64,000 nucleotides of DNA, from assembly GCF_007748175.1 (NCBI RefSeq), contig NZ_CP037422.1, forward strand, positions 5,286,334 through 5,350,333, in the 5' to 3' direction. The position numbers and the translations under genes were made by a program. This document shows positions 8,445-18,830 of the stretch, one piece after another. This stretch comes from Gimesia aquarii. Its GTDB lineage: Bacteria; Planctomycetota; Planctomycetia; Planctomycetales; Planctomycetaceae. Position 1 is the first letter of the stretch. Each line of letters starts with the position of its first letter. The notes under the pieces were generated by a model, which was given only the letters and a program-made list of their open reading frames with translations, did not search any database and was not told where the DNA came from.

Positions 8445-11405
8445 CTATTGTTTTTTCTTTAATTCGATAGCTTTTACATGATTCGGATTTTGCTGTAGCA
8501 AACGATCCAGTTCAACAACAGCCTCCTTTTTATTTCCAGAGTCGAATAACGTTTTGGCTAAGAGGAATCGCATCGCTTCATTCTCTACATCGAGGTGCAA
8601 GAGCATTTTTAACTCTCGGATTGCTAAATCCGTTTGGTTTAGTTTCAATGCGGTTTCGGCTATTTGTTGGTGTATTTCCGGGTCGAGTACATCGACGTAC
8701 AAACTTTGTTGTCCCCAATACAACGCATTCTCATATTTTTGCTGATCAAGAAAAAGCTGCATTAAGATTTTCATACTCTTGTTGTTGGCAGGATCCAGAT
8801 GTACGTATTTGATTAATGTCGATTCTAAATTTGCTGAATCATCCATGCTGTGATAAATTTGCGCGAGACCTTCCAGCCATTTGGTTTGATAAGGATATTT
8901 TGAGTGACCCATTTGATAAAGTTTGAGTGCTTCTTGAAACTTGTTCTGTTTCAGTAGTAATTTGCCGACTAATTCCAGAAGCTCAGGATCAGGCGATTTT
9001 GAATTTAAGGCTGGTTGAAGAACTTCGGTTGCCGATTTCATGTCTTCTGAGAGAAGTTCAAGACGGGCAATGGTGAGCGCTGCCTGAGGTTGCTTGGGGT
9101 TTTTGCTCAATACATCGAGTGCAATTTCACGCGCTTTTTGTTTCTTACGGAGTCGAAGTAGTTGGTAAGCATATTGTCCTGCGATGTCCAGGTTGTTTTG
9201 ATCCTGTTCATATTGCTTCCGTAAATCACTAAAGCTGATGGTGGATTTTGTTTCATAACCTTTCAGTGAGTTGGCAATTTTTTGTAAATAGCGATGGTAG
9301 CGTTTTTCAAACTCCTGCTGATCGATCTGAAAACACTGCCTGATCGCATCTGGTGTTGATAATTGTTTCTGGTAAGCGGACAGCAAATTTTTTAACGAAT
9401 CCTCGCCGAATTCCTCGACCATAAACTCCGCACAGAGCAGGCTTTGACAATAGGCAAAGTTCCAGTTATTTGAAGATTTGGGACGCACGAAAACGCCATC
9501 TAATTCATCCAGTGAATAAATTTCGTTCTTGGGAACACGTTCTGCTAACAGCTGATTAAATTTTTGTGGCCGCGCACTACCTTCGCTTCTGACAGCAAGT
9601 GCTTCAGTAAACCAATGTGGAATTTTATATTTGGTTTGCTGAAGTGTGAAGACATGCACAAGTTCGTGTTTGAGGACCGCGGCCCAGTTGAATGGTTCAT
9701 TCATTGTCGTAGGAGAAGTCAAGGCAACGACAGCTCCCGTTGAAGCACCAATTGTCTGAATCCAGGGCAGGCCGATCATCCGGGCGCTGAACCATTGATG
9801 GGCTCCCAAGCCCTTTGCATTGTGATAGATTTCAAACTGGGTTTTTCCGGGAGGTTCATATCCAAATTGTTTTACCATTTCAGGATAAATTTGTTCCAGG
9901 TACTCAGCCATATATTGTCCCAGAATGAAATCGGCTTTGGAGTCGTAACGAATGATAAAATGCTCTGTGGCGATTAATCCATAAGATTCAAGTACACCTA
10001 ACACTTTTCGCATATTACTGACGCGCACATGATAGGGATCAGCTTTAAACGCTTCGTTCAGTGTTTGCAGTGCCAGATCCGTTTTCCCCATTTGCATGTA
10101 AAGCATTCCCAAAGAGGTCTTCGGACCTGAAAGCTGAGGCATCATCTCTTTTGTCTTCAGATAGGCATACTCGGCAAATGAAAACTGGCGTTTCATTTCC
10201 AATAACTGCCCCAATTCGTAAAGAAAGTATCCGGGTTTCGGATTTTGTTTTAAGAGCTTTGTGATGAGAGTTGTGAAACGGGTTGCATCTGGATTGGCTT
10301 TTTTTGTATTGCCAGCATCTTCAGGGTCTTCGAATAGTAACGCTAGTTTTGCTCGGTCAGGTACACCGTCCAGAAGCGAGTAACAGGCGGCAATTCTCGC
10401 TAACACAGACTGATTTCGCGCATTGATAGTAAAAGCGATTTCGGCAGTTTTTAAAGCTTTATCATAGTGGCCGTTAATCAAGTGCAGATCGCACTGCAGG
10501 AGAAGTGCTTCAATCAATTTTGGGTTGATTTTTAAAGCCTTCTCAATCAGTTTAATACTTTTGTCAAATTCATGTGCCTCAATCGCAGATCGCGCTAAAG
10601 CAACATAAACAATTGCAGCTTGAGAGTTGATTTTGAGTGCCGAGCTAAATTCTTTCGCGGCCTGAGGACGATTATACTTTTCCTGCAGGATGGAGCCGCT
10701 TAGATAAGAAGATTCCCAGGCAAGGGGATCTGCTTTCAAAGCATCGGGGCAAAGGGTGTTAATCACAAAGTTGAAAATTTGAGAAACACTGTTCCAGCGC
10801 GCGTATTGTGTGGCCCCTTCGGCGATCAACATCAGAGTTTCAGAATCTTCAGGCTGAGTTCGGTTATAATAACGCACGAACCAGCGGTAAGCCTCATTGG
10901 CTTCTTCAATTTTACCAGAGTCTGTTAAAAGATGTGCTTGAATCAAATGTGCCAATGGGTCATCCGAGTTGAGTGAAAGCGCACGTGTTACGTGTGTGTC
11001 TGCTTTTTCGTATTCTCCCGTTTCATAATACAGCTTTCCAGCTATGGCATGCAGTTTGGCTTGGTCAGGTATTTGCTCTAAAGCGGAATGAATGCGTTTC
11101 AATGCTTGTGCTGTTTCGCCTGTTAACGTAGCAATGTCAATACGACCAAGGAGAATCTGCCATTTCAAATCTTTCAATTTGGGAGAAGTGTCCGAGAGTT
11201 GCTTCTCGGCTGCATCATAAACTTCGATTGCTTCCGCATAACGACCATGCTGTTTATGTTCATAAGCGGATTTAATTAATTGATCAATTGTCTTTGACGA
11301 TTTTCTTTCAGTTGCACTTAAATCGCACGTGACAGATGGCAGAATTAACAGCAAGGTGATGATGCAAAAGCTGAGTAGGGAATTTTTAGAAATAGGGGCT
11401 GGCAT
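8445..11405 (-). CDS. TPR-rich exported protein with gluzincin metallopeptidase domain
   Basis: 986 residues. The N-terminus is a signal-peptide-like hydrophobic run (about 8-28). TPR repeats fill about 35-480 and about 730-980. Between them lies a peptidase MA-like domain with the zinc motif HELVH (H580, E581, H584) and a downstream glutamate in HWFTE (E601), the gluzincin layout HExxH-x16-E. This predicts a zinc-dependent hydrolase in the envelope, held between two TPR scaffolds. The gene stands alone: 74 bp from the MazG-like gene and 55 bp from the Lhr gene, all on one strand. The catalytic residues are intact, so activity is plausible; the substrate is unknown. Confidence 0.85.
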   Translation of the reverse strand: MPAPISKNSLLSFCIITLLLILPSVTCDLSATERKSSKTIDQLIKSAYEHKQHGRYAEAIEVYDAAEKQLSDTSPKLKDLKWQILLGRIDIATLTGETAQALKRIHSALEQIPDQAKLHAIAGKLYYETGEYEKADTHVTRALSLNSDDPLAHLIQAHLLTDSGKIEEANEAYRWFVRYYNRTQPEDSETLMLIAEGATQYARWNSVSQIFNFVINTLCPDALKADPLAWESSYLSGSILQEKYNRPQAAKEFSSALKINSQAAIVYVALARSAIEAHEFDKSIKLIEKALKINPKLIEALLLQCDLHLINGHYDKALKTAEIAFTINARNQSVLARIAACYSLLDGVPDRAKLALLFEDPEDAGNTKKANPDATRFTTLITKLLKQNPKPGYFLYELGQLLEMKRQFSFAEYAYLKTKEMMPQLSGPKTSLGMLYMQMGKTDLALQTLNEAFKADPYHVRVSNMRKVLGVLESYGLIATEHFIIRYDSKADFILGQYMAEYLEQIYPEMVKQFGYEPPGKTQFEIYHNAKGLGAHQWFSARMIGLPWIQTIGASTGAVVALTSPTTMNEPFNWAAVLKHELVHVFTLQQTKYKIPHWFTEALAVRSEGSARPQKFNQLLAERVPKNEIYSLDELDGVFVRPKSSNNWNFAYCQSLLCAEFMVEEFGEDSLKNLLSAYQKQLSTPDAIRQCFQIDQQEFEKRYHRYLQKIANSLKGYETKSTISFSDLRKQYEQDQNNLDIAGQYAYQLLRLRKKQKAREIALDVLSKNPKQPQAALTIARLELLSEDMKSATEVLQPALNSKSPDPELLELVGKLLLKQNKFQEALKLYQMGHSKYPYQTKWLEGLAQIYHSMDDSANLESTLIKYVHLDPANNKSMKILMQLFLDQQKYENALYWGQQSLYVDVLDPEIHQQIAETALKLNQTDLAIRELKMLLHLDVENEAMRFLLAKTLFDSGNKKEAVVELDRLLQQNPNHVKAIELKKKQ

Positions 11406-11460
11406 ACTTTGGATTCCACATTAGTTCAAAAGAGTCGCATTCACGCTAGTGTTATTATAG

Positions 11461-14400
11461 TCAGAGAAAGGAAGGACGCGGAGATTTTTTTTCATCTGTG
11501 TCAGGGTGATTCCCCGTTGAAACCAGAACGCCATCTTCTTCGTTAGCTGAAAGTGGTGGTTCTTGTGAGTGTGGATCACTGTCACTTGAGAATTCTTCAT
11601 TGATGATCGTACCTTTAATGGGAAGCCCGAATCCCAGGATCAGTTCTCGTTTTAATTTTTCGTTGACTTTGGATACGAGGAAGAGTTCTTCACTCTTTGC
11701 GTAAGCAATCAAGTTCCCATTCCAATAGGCGAGCCGATTATTGGCGGTACTGGGAATGCGCGCCTGTTTTGTAAGGATCCCGACTAGATTCAACGGGTCA
11801 GAGGCGGAGAGGATGATTAATTCATCGGACGTTGCATTGTCACGTAATTTTCGTAATTCCTGAATTGTACTCGACATCGCAAATTGTTCGCCGGCAACAC
11901 CAGCTACAAAGCGTCCGCCTCGAATTTCGCCGCGGGCTTCCAGCCGCCGGTAAACCTGAAGAAGCTCAAACCAGCGTGGTGCACCGGTTTCTTTCAGTAA
12001 TAAATCGCGAAAGACAACACCCCAGCGCCTGATTAATTGCCACGCCCATTGTTCGACATACTCATAGTATTGAAGGCTTTGTTCTTCAATCTCATTTTTA
12101 GTATTACGTCGCCAGATAGACCATCGTCCGGTATTGTTCGGTGTGGTCCGCTTTCGAACCAGGCCGATCCGTTTTTTGCGAGAAGCACGTCGATTGTTAG
12201 AGGAGCGATCTGCGGTAAATTGCCGCATACCGGAGAAGCTGTCAGAGGTCACGAGTCCTCGTGAAATCAGTTCACCCAATGAATCCGCAATTTGTGAAGG
12301 CATCGACTCGGTTGTTGTCATCATGTCGGTGGCAAAGAGTGCGCCTTGCTGAGTCAGCAGTTCCAGGATTTCCATTGCCGGACTGCTGAGGTGATTTTGC
12401 TCTTCTGTGATCTTTTGAAACGAAGGAATAGGATTAAAATAAGTCAGCCAGGGAGTGTCTTCTCTCAAAAAGAAAGAGACAGGGGCGTTTCGTGTAATGC
12501 CGGTCATCGGTTTGCCCTGGTCGGCGGCCCGTTTGGGAGGATATAAACGTCCCCAGCCAATTTCACCCGTGAAACAGAGTTCATCCAGATCATTGGTTTT
12601 ATAGTTTGTGATTCGTGAGGGGAGGATATCTCGTTCCCAGCAGATTGCCGGGATATCAACGCCTTGCAACATCGAGAGCACTTCAAAGAGGCCATTCGTT
12701 CCAGAGCGTTTTTCATCACCAGTCAGTCCATGAAGGTGCGACAGGAATTGAATAAACACATTGGTGCCAACAGGCTGTACCTGTGCACGTAGTCCCTGCA
12801 ATGTCAGTCGATGAATGCGTGCCAGAAGACGGCGGTGGCACCATTCTTTGGATGGTGTTTCAGAAGATAGTGTTGCGTTTTCAGCGTCAGGTTCACCCTC
12901 CTGGCTTTGATCCCAGTTAGGATCTTTGATGCGAAAATAACCCTGCATGGCGATCCCTTCCCCTTCGAGCGCCATTAACGCTGCTTCCGTTTGAGAATCG
13001 GTCAAACACGCGAAATTTGCTATTTCGGAGACTGTCAAGGGACCACAGGTATCCAGCAGCCCGCGAATGATGGCGGTGCGGGCTTCAGCCGATTCCCATT
13101 CCTGACGGACACCGGCTGGGACCGTCACAAGAGGCTGGTACTGACTTTCGGGAAAAGCTGCTAATGCCGCCGGTAGGCGTTCCGTGGCAACCCAACTTTG
13201 CGGAGAGCTGTTTTCTATATCAGCTTCAGATCTCTGTAAGGTGGTGGCACGTCCCGTTGATTCCAGTTCCTGATACCATTCAACCCAATCAGATTGCTCA
13301 TTAATCGGTAGATGAATCCGTCCCAGCAGGAGATCATGTAGCTCGTCTGCATTACGAACCAGTGGTTGTGCTTCCTGACATACTTGCGCAATCGCTTCCG
13401 GGGAAAGTCGTCCCAGATCTTCGACACTTTCCACAGAAATAGTTTGCCGCGTCGCAACCGCACGGGCACGACGTTCTTGCGCTTCGCCTCCATCCAGAAA
13501 GGTGTAAGGGCTGGAATTTAATAGCTCATAACAAAACGGTGAAGGTTCGCGTGTATCGCGGGGGATCAGTTTGATCGATCCTTGTTCGAGTTGCAGCAGA
13601 ACATTTTTGAAACCTTCGATGTCAAGTTGTTCGTTCAGGCAATCGTACAAAGTCTGGTCAACCAGAATATGATCAGGACGCACAATTTCACCGATCTCAT
13701 TTTCAGGACAACCTGTCAAACGTGGAAAGACGGCGGTCAACAAGTCTTCTGCACGAAATCGTTGCAGAGGAGGGGAGACCTTTTTTCCATTCTGCATACG
13801 GGAAACCAATAGCGCGCGAGTGACATTCCAGCGCCACCGTACATGAAACATGGGATGATCCAGAATCGCTTGTTCGGAGAGTTGCTGAACGTTGCTGGTA
13901 TTCAGCATGGTAAACAAGCTCTCCAGCGGGAAGCTGTGTTGCGGACCCAGTGAGAGAATGATGCCGTTATCGTCAGCAGTTGCTTGCAATTCAAAATTAT
14001 AAGAACGGCAGAAACGCTTGCGCATCGTGTAACCCCAGGCGCGGTTAATATCACCACCAAAGGGGGCATGAATTATCAGCTGCATTCCCCCCGATTCATC
14101 AAAAAAGCGTTCAAAGACGATCCGTTTTTGAGTTGGTACTACTCCCAAAGCTGCTTTTTGAGCCTGAACATAATCGACTATTTGTTTGCTGCCCCACTCA
14201 TCGGTGTGGGTTTCACGAACCAGCCAATTGATGGCTTGCTCCGGATTTTCGATTTGTTGTTCCAGCTCTTCGCGGAGATCCGAGATTTCAGTAGAAAGTT
14301 CGAGTGAGCGTCCCGGTGCTTCTCCGAACCAGAAGGGAATTGAAGGGGGAGCACCATTGGCATCAACGACTGTCACATCGCCGCCACGAACATAACGAAT

Positions 14401-16059
14401 TTTCCAGGACGTATTGCCGAGCAGAAATATATCTCCCGCCATACTTTCCACGGCGAAGTCTTCATCGACCGAGCCCACCACGGTTTGATCGTCTTCAGTC
14501 ACCACTCGATAGGAGGCAATTTCCGGTATCGCGCCTCCGTTCATGGTTGCCGTCAGCCTCGCATTTTTTCTGCTGCGAACGCGTTTTTGAACCTGATCAT
14601 GGTGTAGATAGACGCGACTGCGTCCGGAAGTGCTGCTGATGCCTTCACTCAGAAATTGAATCGTGCTTTCGTAATCTTTTCGCTTGAGGTTTTGAAACGA
14701 ATATGCGCGGGTGATGAGTTCAAATAACTCATCCGAATTCCATTCTTGCGAGGAGACTTCCGCTGTGATTTGTTGAGCGAGAATATCAATCGGGGATTCT
14801 GGCATTCGGACCGTATCCAGAATACCTTTTTTGATTGAGCGAACCAGCGCCATGCTTTCGAACAATTCATCACGGGAGAGAGCAAAAATTCGTCCTTTAG
14901 GAACCAGACCCAATGAATGTCCTGAACGACCGATACGCTGCAGGAATGTGGCGATGCCACGTGGTGAACCGATTTGAATGACAAGATCGATATAGCCGAC
15001 GTCGATTCCCAACTCGAGAGACGCCGTCGCGATGACAGCTTTGAGTTCACCGCTTTTCAGTTTCTGTTCGGTGCGATGACGAATTTTTGCCGACAGTGAA
15101 CCATGATGGCTGCCAACAACATCTTCACCCAATCGCTCGGTTAATTGATGGGTAATGCGTTCTGCCAGACGACGAGTATTAACGAAAATCAGCGTACTGT
15201 GATGTGACTCAATCAATTCGACAATTTGTTCCAGCACTTCAGCCCACTGTTCGTGAGAGCAAATTGCGCTCAATTCTGACGGAGGAACCTGGATGGCCAC
15301 ATCCAACGTCCGTGAATGACCAATATTCACAATGCGGCAGACACGTTCTGGATCTTCAGTTGAAGTCACTTGGGGAAGATTAAATGTGATTTCAATCTCG
15401 GGGCGGTTTCCGACCAGATATTGTGCGACCCGTTCCAATGGTTTTTGTGTGGCAGATAAACCAATCCGCTGCAGGGGGTGATCGATTAACGCTTCCAGGC
15501 GTTCGAGGGTGAGTGACCAGTGTGACCCACGCTTGTCCCGTAATAATGCATGGATTTCATCGACGATGACCATTTCGACGTTTTTCAGGGTTTCCCGACT
15601 TTTCGAAGCCGTTAACATTAAATACAACGACTCGGGAGTCGTGACCAGAATGTGGGGAGGCCGTTTGACGAGTGCAGCTCGTTTGGAAGCAGGAGTATCG
15701 CCGGTTCTCAACCCGACACGAATGGGAGTGAATGTATAACCTTCTTCTTCCAGAAGCTGTGAGATTTCTTCTAGAGGCTCGGTCAAGTTACGATGCATAT
15801 CGTTCGATAGTGCACGTAACGGCGAGACATAGACAACGGAAATTTCATTCTCTAAATCACCGTCTAAAGAACGTTTAACCAGGCGATCGATGACAGACAA
15901 AAATGCGGTTAAAGTCTTTCCACTGCCGGTGGGAGCAGAAATGAGGGTGTGCTCTCCACGATTAATGCATGGCCATCCCTGTTGTTGAGGATCAGTGGGA
16001 TCTTGAAAGCGTTTTCGAAACCATTTTTCAATAATGGGGTGATACCCGTAAAATGACAT
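11461..16059 (-). CDS. lhr: Large ATP-dependent helicase of the Lhr family
   Basis: 1532 residues, close to the 1538 of E. coli Lhr. Walker A is APTGSGKT (42-49), motif II is DEIH (167-170), and TTPESL and SATQ motifs are visible. The second RecA domain has FVNTRR, the SHHGS element and IQRIGRSGH-type motif VI (here LQRIGRSGH). After the core come a winged-helix and barrel region, then the long C-terminal extension found in the Lhr-extended group, including another winged-helix-like stretch near 985-1030. Lhr proteins are 3'-5' superfamily 2 helicases linked to nucleic-acid repair; the E. coli C-terminal part has been tied to a uracil-DNA glycosylase activity. The C-terminus ends in an acidic, disordered tail. 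No nuclease partner gene is adjacent. Confidence 0.93.
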   Translation of the reverse strand: MSFYGYHPIIEKWFRKRFQDPTDPQQQGWPCINRGEHTLISAPTGSGKTLTAFLSVIDRLVKRSLDGDLENEISVVYVSPLRALSNDMHRNLTEPLEEISQLLEEEGYTFTPIRVGLRTGDTPASKRAALVKRPPHILVTTPESLYLMLTASKSRETLKNVEMVIVDEIHALLRDKRGSHWSLTLERLEALIDHPLQRIGLSATQKPLERVAQYLVGNRPEIEITFNLPQVTSTEDPERVCRIVNIGHSRTLDVAIQVPPSELSAICSHEQWAEVLEQIVELIESHHSTLIFVNTRRLAERITHQLTERLGEDVVGSHHGSLSAKIRHRTEQKLKSGELKAVIATASLELGIDVGYIDLVIQIGSPRGIATFLQRIGRSGHSLGLVPKGRIFALSRDELFESMALVRSIKKGILDTVRMPESPIDILAQQITAEVSSQEWNSDELFELITRAYSFQNLKRKDYESTIQFLSEGISSTSGRSRVYLHHDQVQKRVRSRKNARLTATMNGGAIPEIASYRVVTEDDQTVVGSVDEDFAVESMAGDIFLLGNTSWKIRYVRGGDVTVVDANGAPPSIPFWFGEAPGRSLELSTEISDLREELEQQIENPEQAINWLVRETHTDEWGSKQIVDYVQAQKAALGVVPTQKRIVFERFFDESGGMQLIIHAPFGGDINRAWGYTMRKRFCRSYNFELQATADDNGIILSLGPQHSFPLESLFTMLNTSNVQQLSEQAILDHPMFHVRWRWNVTRALLVSRMQNGKKVSPPLQRFRAEDLLTAVFPRLTGCPENEIGEIVRPDHILVDQTLYDCLNEQLDIEGFKNVLLQLEQGSIKLIPRDTREPSPFCYELLNSSPYTFLDGGEAQERRARAVATRQTISVESVEDLGRLSPEAIAQVCQEAQPLVRNADELHDLLLGRIHLPINEQSDWVEWYQELESTGRATTLQRSEADIENSSPQSWVATERLPAALAAFPESQYQPLVTVPAGVRQEWESAEARTAIIRGLLDTCGPLTVSEIANFACLTDSQTEAALMALEGEGIAMQGYFRIKDPNWDQSQEGEPDAENATLSSETPSKEWCHRRLLARIHRLTLQGLRAQVQPVGTNVFIQFLSHLHGLTGDEKRSGTNGLFEVLSMLQGVDIPAICWERDILPSRITNYKTNDLDELCFTGEIGWGRLYPPKRAADQGKPMTGITRNAPVSFFLREDTPWLTYFNPIPSFQKITEEQNHLSSPAMEILELLTQQGALFATDMMTTTESMPSQIADSLGELISRGLVTSDSFSGMRQFTADRSSNNRRASRKKRIGLVRKRTTPNNTGRWSIWRRNTKNEIEEQSLQYYEYVEQWAWQLIRRWGVVFRDLLLKETGAPRWFELLQVYRRLEARGEIRGGRFVAGVAGEQFAMSSTIQELRKLRDNATSDELIILSASDPLNLVGILTKQARIPSTANNRLAYWNGNLIAYAKSEELFLVSKVNEKLKRELILGFGLPIKGTIINEEFSSDSDPHSQEPPLSANEEDGVLVSTGNHPDTDEKKSPRPSFL

Positions 16060-16535
16060 GACTTCCCTTTAGTCAGTTTGTTTGGTTTATCCTTTTATTG
16101 TAAGAACTTTAAAAGTAAAAATTAACCGGTTTTCTTTGATTTATTTGCCTACAGGCAAGAGAGAATCCTGGAATCGATGACAAGTCGTTGATTTTCTCTG
16201 AAAATTTGGTTTCAAATAGAATGCTTGGTTTTTGAACATCTAAGCTGATGGAATTGTCTTTTAAGCAGAAAAAGCGGAATTATGAAGATTTCTAATGTAT
16301 AACAAACTGATGAAAACAAATCTCTGTTTCCCCGCTAGAAATCGCCTATAATAATATTGTAAAATGGATTGATCTCTCTGGTATCAGAATGCGTTAATAT
16401 AGAGACATCAGATGGTTTTGTGTCTGTTATATTTGATTGTGAGGCGATGAATTCTTCTACTTCTAATTGAGAGTCGTCATTCAGAGCGTGTTCGAGCTTT
16501 ACATTACTATTATTGGCAAGGGTGAAAGTCACATA
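16060..16535. other. Divergent intergenic region between lhr and the NfeD-type protease gene
   Basis: 476 bp separate the lhr start (minus) from the protease start (plus), so it should hold two divergent promoters. The one clear element is the dyad described at 16145-16158. A minus-strand ORF of 72 codons crosses it but overlaps the protease start and has no ribosome site, so I do not call it. Confidence 0.5.
16145..16158. promoter_or_regulatory. Perfect short dyad, candidate operator upstream of lhr
   Basis: TTGCCT-AC-AGGCAA is a perfect 6-bp dyad with a 2-bp spacer, 86 bp upstream of the lhr start codon. It could be a protein-binding site or a small hairpin. There is no T-run, so it is not a typical terminator. 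The functional reading is inference. Confidence 0.25.
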
Positions 16536-18830
16536 ATGAAAAATGTCAATCAAATGTTACTGGCTTTTTTTCTGGGACTTTTAGTGCTCAATGGTCATTC
16601 TGATCTCCAGGCAGAACCTGATAAACAAAATGCTGGTGAGAAACAGAAAACCAAACAAACAGAAAAGCAGGAGCAAGACGAGAACTCGTCCAAACCAGCT
16701 TTATTTATGACAATTGAAAGCCCGGTGGGTGAGGTCACGTATGGGCGTGTCACCAATGCTGCCCTGTCTTTACAAAATGAAGCCTCGCAAAATAACCAGA
16801 CAGGGTATCTGATCTTACAAATTTCCCCCGGTTCCAGCCCGTTTCATCAAGTGCAGGGGCTGGCAAAGTTCCTGGCTTCATCGAAGTTGTCTAGCTTGAA
16901 GACCATTGCCTGGGTGCCTGAAACCGTGATCGGGAATAATGTGGTTCTGGCGTTGGCTTGTGACGAAATTGTGATGCATCCCGATGCAGAGTTGGGAGAT
17001 ATCGGATATGGTAAGGCTGTGGATCGAGATGAGCGGGAGTTTGTCCTTTCAATTGTTGAGAAACGACATAATGTCAAGCTGAGCCGAGCGCTCGCTTTAG
17101 GGATGATGGACCCCCAACAGGCGGTTCTGAAAATTAAAATCCAGCAGGGAGAAGGGGACAAAAAACAGGTCGAGTCACGCATTGTGACTCCCGAAGAGCT
17201 CAAACGCTTGCAAGATAATATGGCAGTCATTGTTGATGTCGAAACCATTAAGGAAGTGGGTTCGCTGGGAGTGTTTTCTGGAAGTAAAGCACGCGCTCTG
17301 GATGTGCTGGTTCAACAATTGGCAAATTCACGTGGCGATCTTGCAGAGCTGTATGGAATTCCGCGTGAAAAATTGCGTGATGATCCTACAGCGGGTGAAG
17401 CACCGCAGGCGATGCTGATTAAAGTCGATGGAATGATTGAGCCCATTTTAGAGACCTTCATTGAACGCCAGATTAACCGCGCTGTTAATTCTGGGGCAAA
17501 TATGCTCATTTTTGAGATCGAATCAGGTGGAGGTTACCTGTTGTCAGGTACGAATCTCGCAAATAAGATCGCTGATCTGGAAGCCATTAATGTCAGAACA
17601 GTAGCCTATGTTCCCGATTATGCGATGAGCAGTGCCGCGATTATCGCTTTGGGTTGCGATGAAATCTTTCTGAAACCCGACGCACAGATTGGAGACGCAG
17701 GGCCGATCTCCATGAATAAAGATGGACAGTTTGAACATGCTCCAGAAAAAGTACTGAGTCCTCTGAGAGTGACATTGAAAGATTTGGCTGAGAAAAAAGG
17801 CAGGCCTGCAGCGGTTTGTGAAGCCATGTCCGATAAAGATCTGGAAATCTTTGAAGTCACGAATAATAAAACAGGGCAACTCTGGTATATGACAGAGGAT
17901 GAAATTCACCAATCCAATGGAGAATGGATCAAAGGTCAAATGGTTCCTGAGTCACGAAAAGCCAACTTGTTGACGGCCAACGGAGTCCGCGCACATGAGT
18001 TGAAAATCGCTGAGCCACCTGTTCGGGATATGGACGAATTAAAACAGCGCCTGGGAATTCCCGCTGATGTCACACTAAAGGCAGTGGGGCGAACCTGGGT
18101 TGATACGCTTGTTTACGTGCTGAACTCGTCGTTTTTTACCGGCTTAGTCATCGCCATGGGCATCATGTTTATCTACCTGGAATTTTATACTTTAACGGGA
18201 CTGTTCGGCATCATGTCGGCCGTTTGTTTTGGACTCTTCTTCTGGAGTCATGTGTTAGGCGGGACCGCCGGCTATTTGGAAATTGTTCTATTTTCCTTAG
18301 GCTTGATTTGTATTTTACTCGAAATTTTTGTGATCCCTGGTTTTGGCATCTTCGGCATTTCTGGTGGACTGCTGGTGCTTTGTTCCATCGTTCTGGCAAG
18401 TCAGACCTTTGGTGATTACAACACGCTACGTCCAGGTTCTGATTTTGCGAATATGACAAAAACCATTGGAACGATGAGTGCTTCGATACTCACAGTGATC
18501 GTTTTGGCGATTGCCTTGAACCGATTTTTACCCGAATCTCGGTTGATGCATTCGATTACTCTGGCGCCTCCCGGTGAAAGTCCCGGGACAGATGAAATCC
18601 GGTTAGATCCTGAATTACTCGAGAATTCCGGTACTTTAAGCCTAAATGGGCTCGAATTAGCTGTCGGCATGAAAGGGGTCACCTCATCCGTGTTGAGACC
18701 TGCGGGGCGTGTCGAAATTGATGGAGTTTGGGTTGATGTCATTAGCGAAGGGCCTTTTATTCAGCCGGGAACCGAAGTCATAGTTTCAAAAATCAATGGC
18801 AATGAAGTGATCGTACGTGAAGTGGTTTGA
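16536..18830 (+). CDS. NfeD/ClpP-class membrane-bound serine protease (long form)
   Basis: 764 residues from ATG 16536, chosen because a signal peptide starts there (hydrophobic 6-26, ending near LQA); an in-frame upstream start at 16467 would bury it. Two ClpP/SppA-like crotonase-fold domains follow (about 60-270 and 305-520). The second has the expected serine in AMSSAA (S365/S366, most likely S366). The first has asparagines at the same place (IGNNVVLAL), so it is probably inactive. Four or five membrane segments lie at about 540-670, and an NfeD OB-fold domain closes the protein (about 690-764). Such proteases act with SPFH/stomatin partners in membrane quality control; no SPFH gene is adjacent here. 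Confidence 0.88.
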   Translation: MKNVNQMLLAFFLGLLVLNGHSDLQAEPDKQNAGEKQKTKQTEKQEQDENSSKPALFMTIESPVGEVTYGRVTNAALSLQNEASQNNQTGYLILQISPGSSPFHQVQGLAKFLASSKLSSLKTIAWVPETVIGNNVVLALACDEIVMHPDAELGDIGYGKAVDRDEREFVLSIVEKRHNVKLSRALALGMMDPQQAVLKIKIQQGEGDKKQVESRIVTPEELKRLQDNMAVIVDVETIKEVGSLGVFSGSKARALDVLVQQLANSRGDLAELYGIPREKLRDDPTAGEAPQAMLIKVDGMIEPILETFIERQINRAVNSGANMLIFEIESGGGYLLSGTNLANKIADLEAINVRTVAYVPDYAMSSAAIIALGCDEIFLKPDAQIGDAGPISMNKDGQFEHAPEKVLSPLRVTLKDLAEKKGRPAAVCEAMSDKDLEIFEVTNNKTGQLWYMTEDEIHQSNGEWIKGQMVPESRKANLLTANGVRAHELKIAEPPVRDMDELKQRLGIPADVTLKAVGRTWVDTLVYVLNSSFFTGLVIAMGIMFIYLEFYTLTGLFGIMSAVCFGLFFWSHVLGGTAGYLEIVLFSLGLICILLEIFVIPGFGIFGISGGLLVLCSIVLASQTFGDYNTLRPGSDFANMTKTIGTMSASILTVIVLAIALNRFLPESRLMHSITLAPPGESPGTDEIRLDPELLENSGTLSLNGLELAVGMKGVTSSVLRPAGRVEIDGVWVDVISEGPFIQPGTEVIVSKINGNEVIVREVV

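Noticed and set aside
16145-16158. Terminator of a missed gene
   Set aside because: The dyad has no T-run and no gene ends there; it is kept only as a possible operator.
16335-16553. 72-codon minus-strand ORF
   Set aside because: It overlaps the start of the protease gene, has no ribosome site and no recognisable product.
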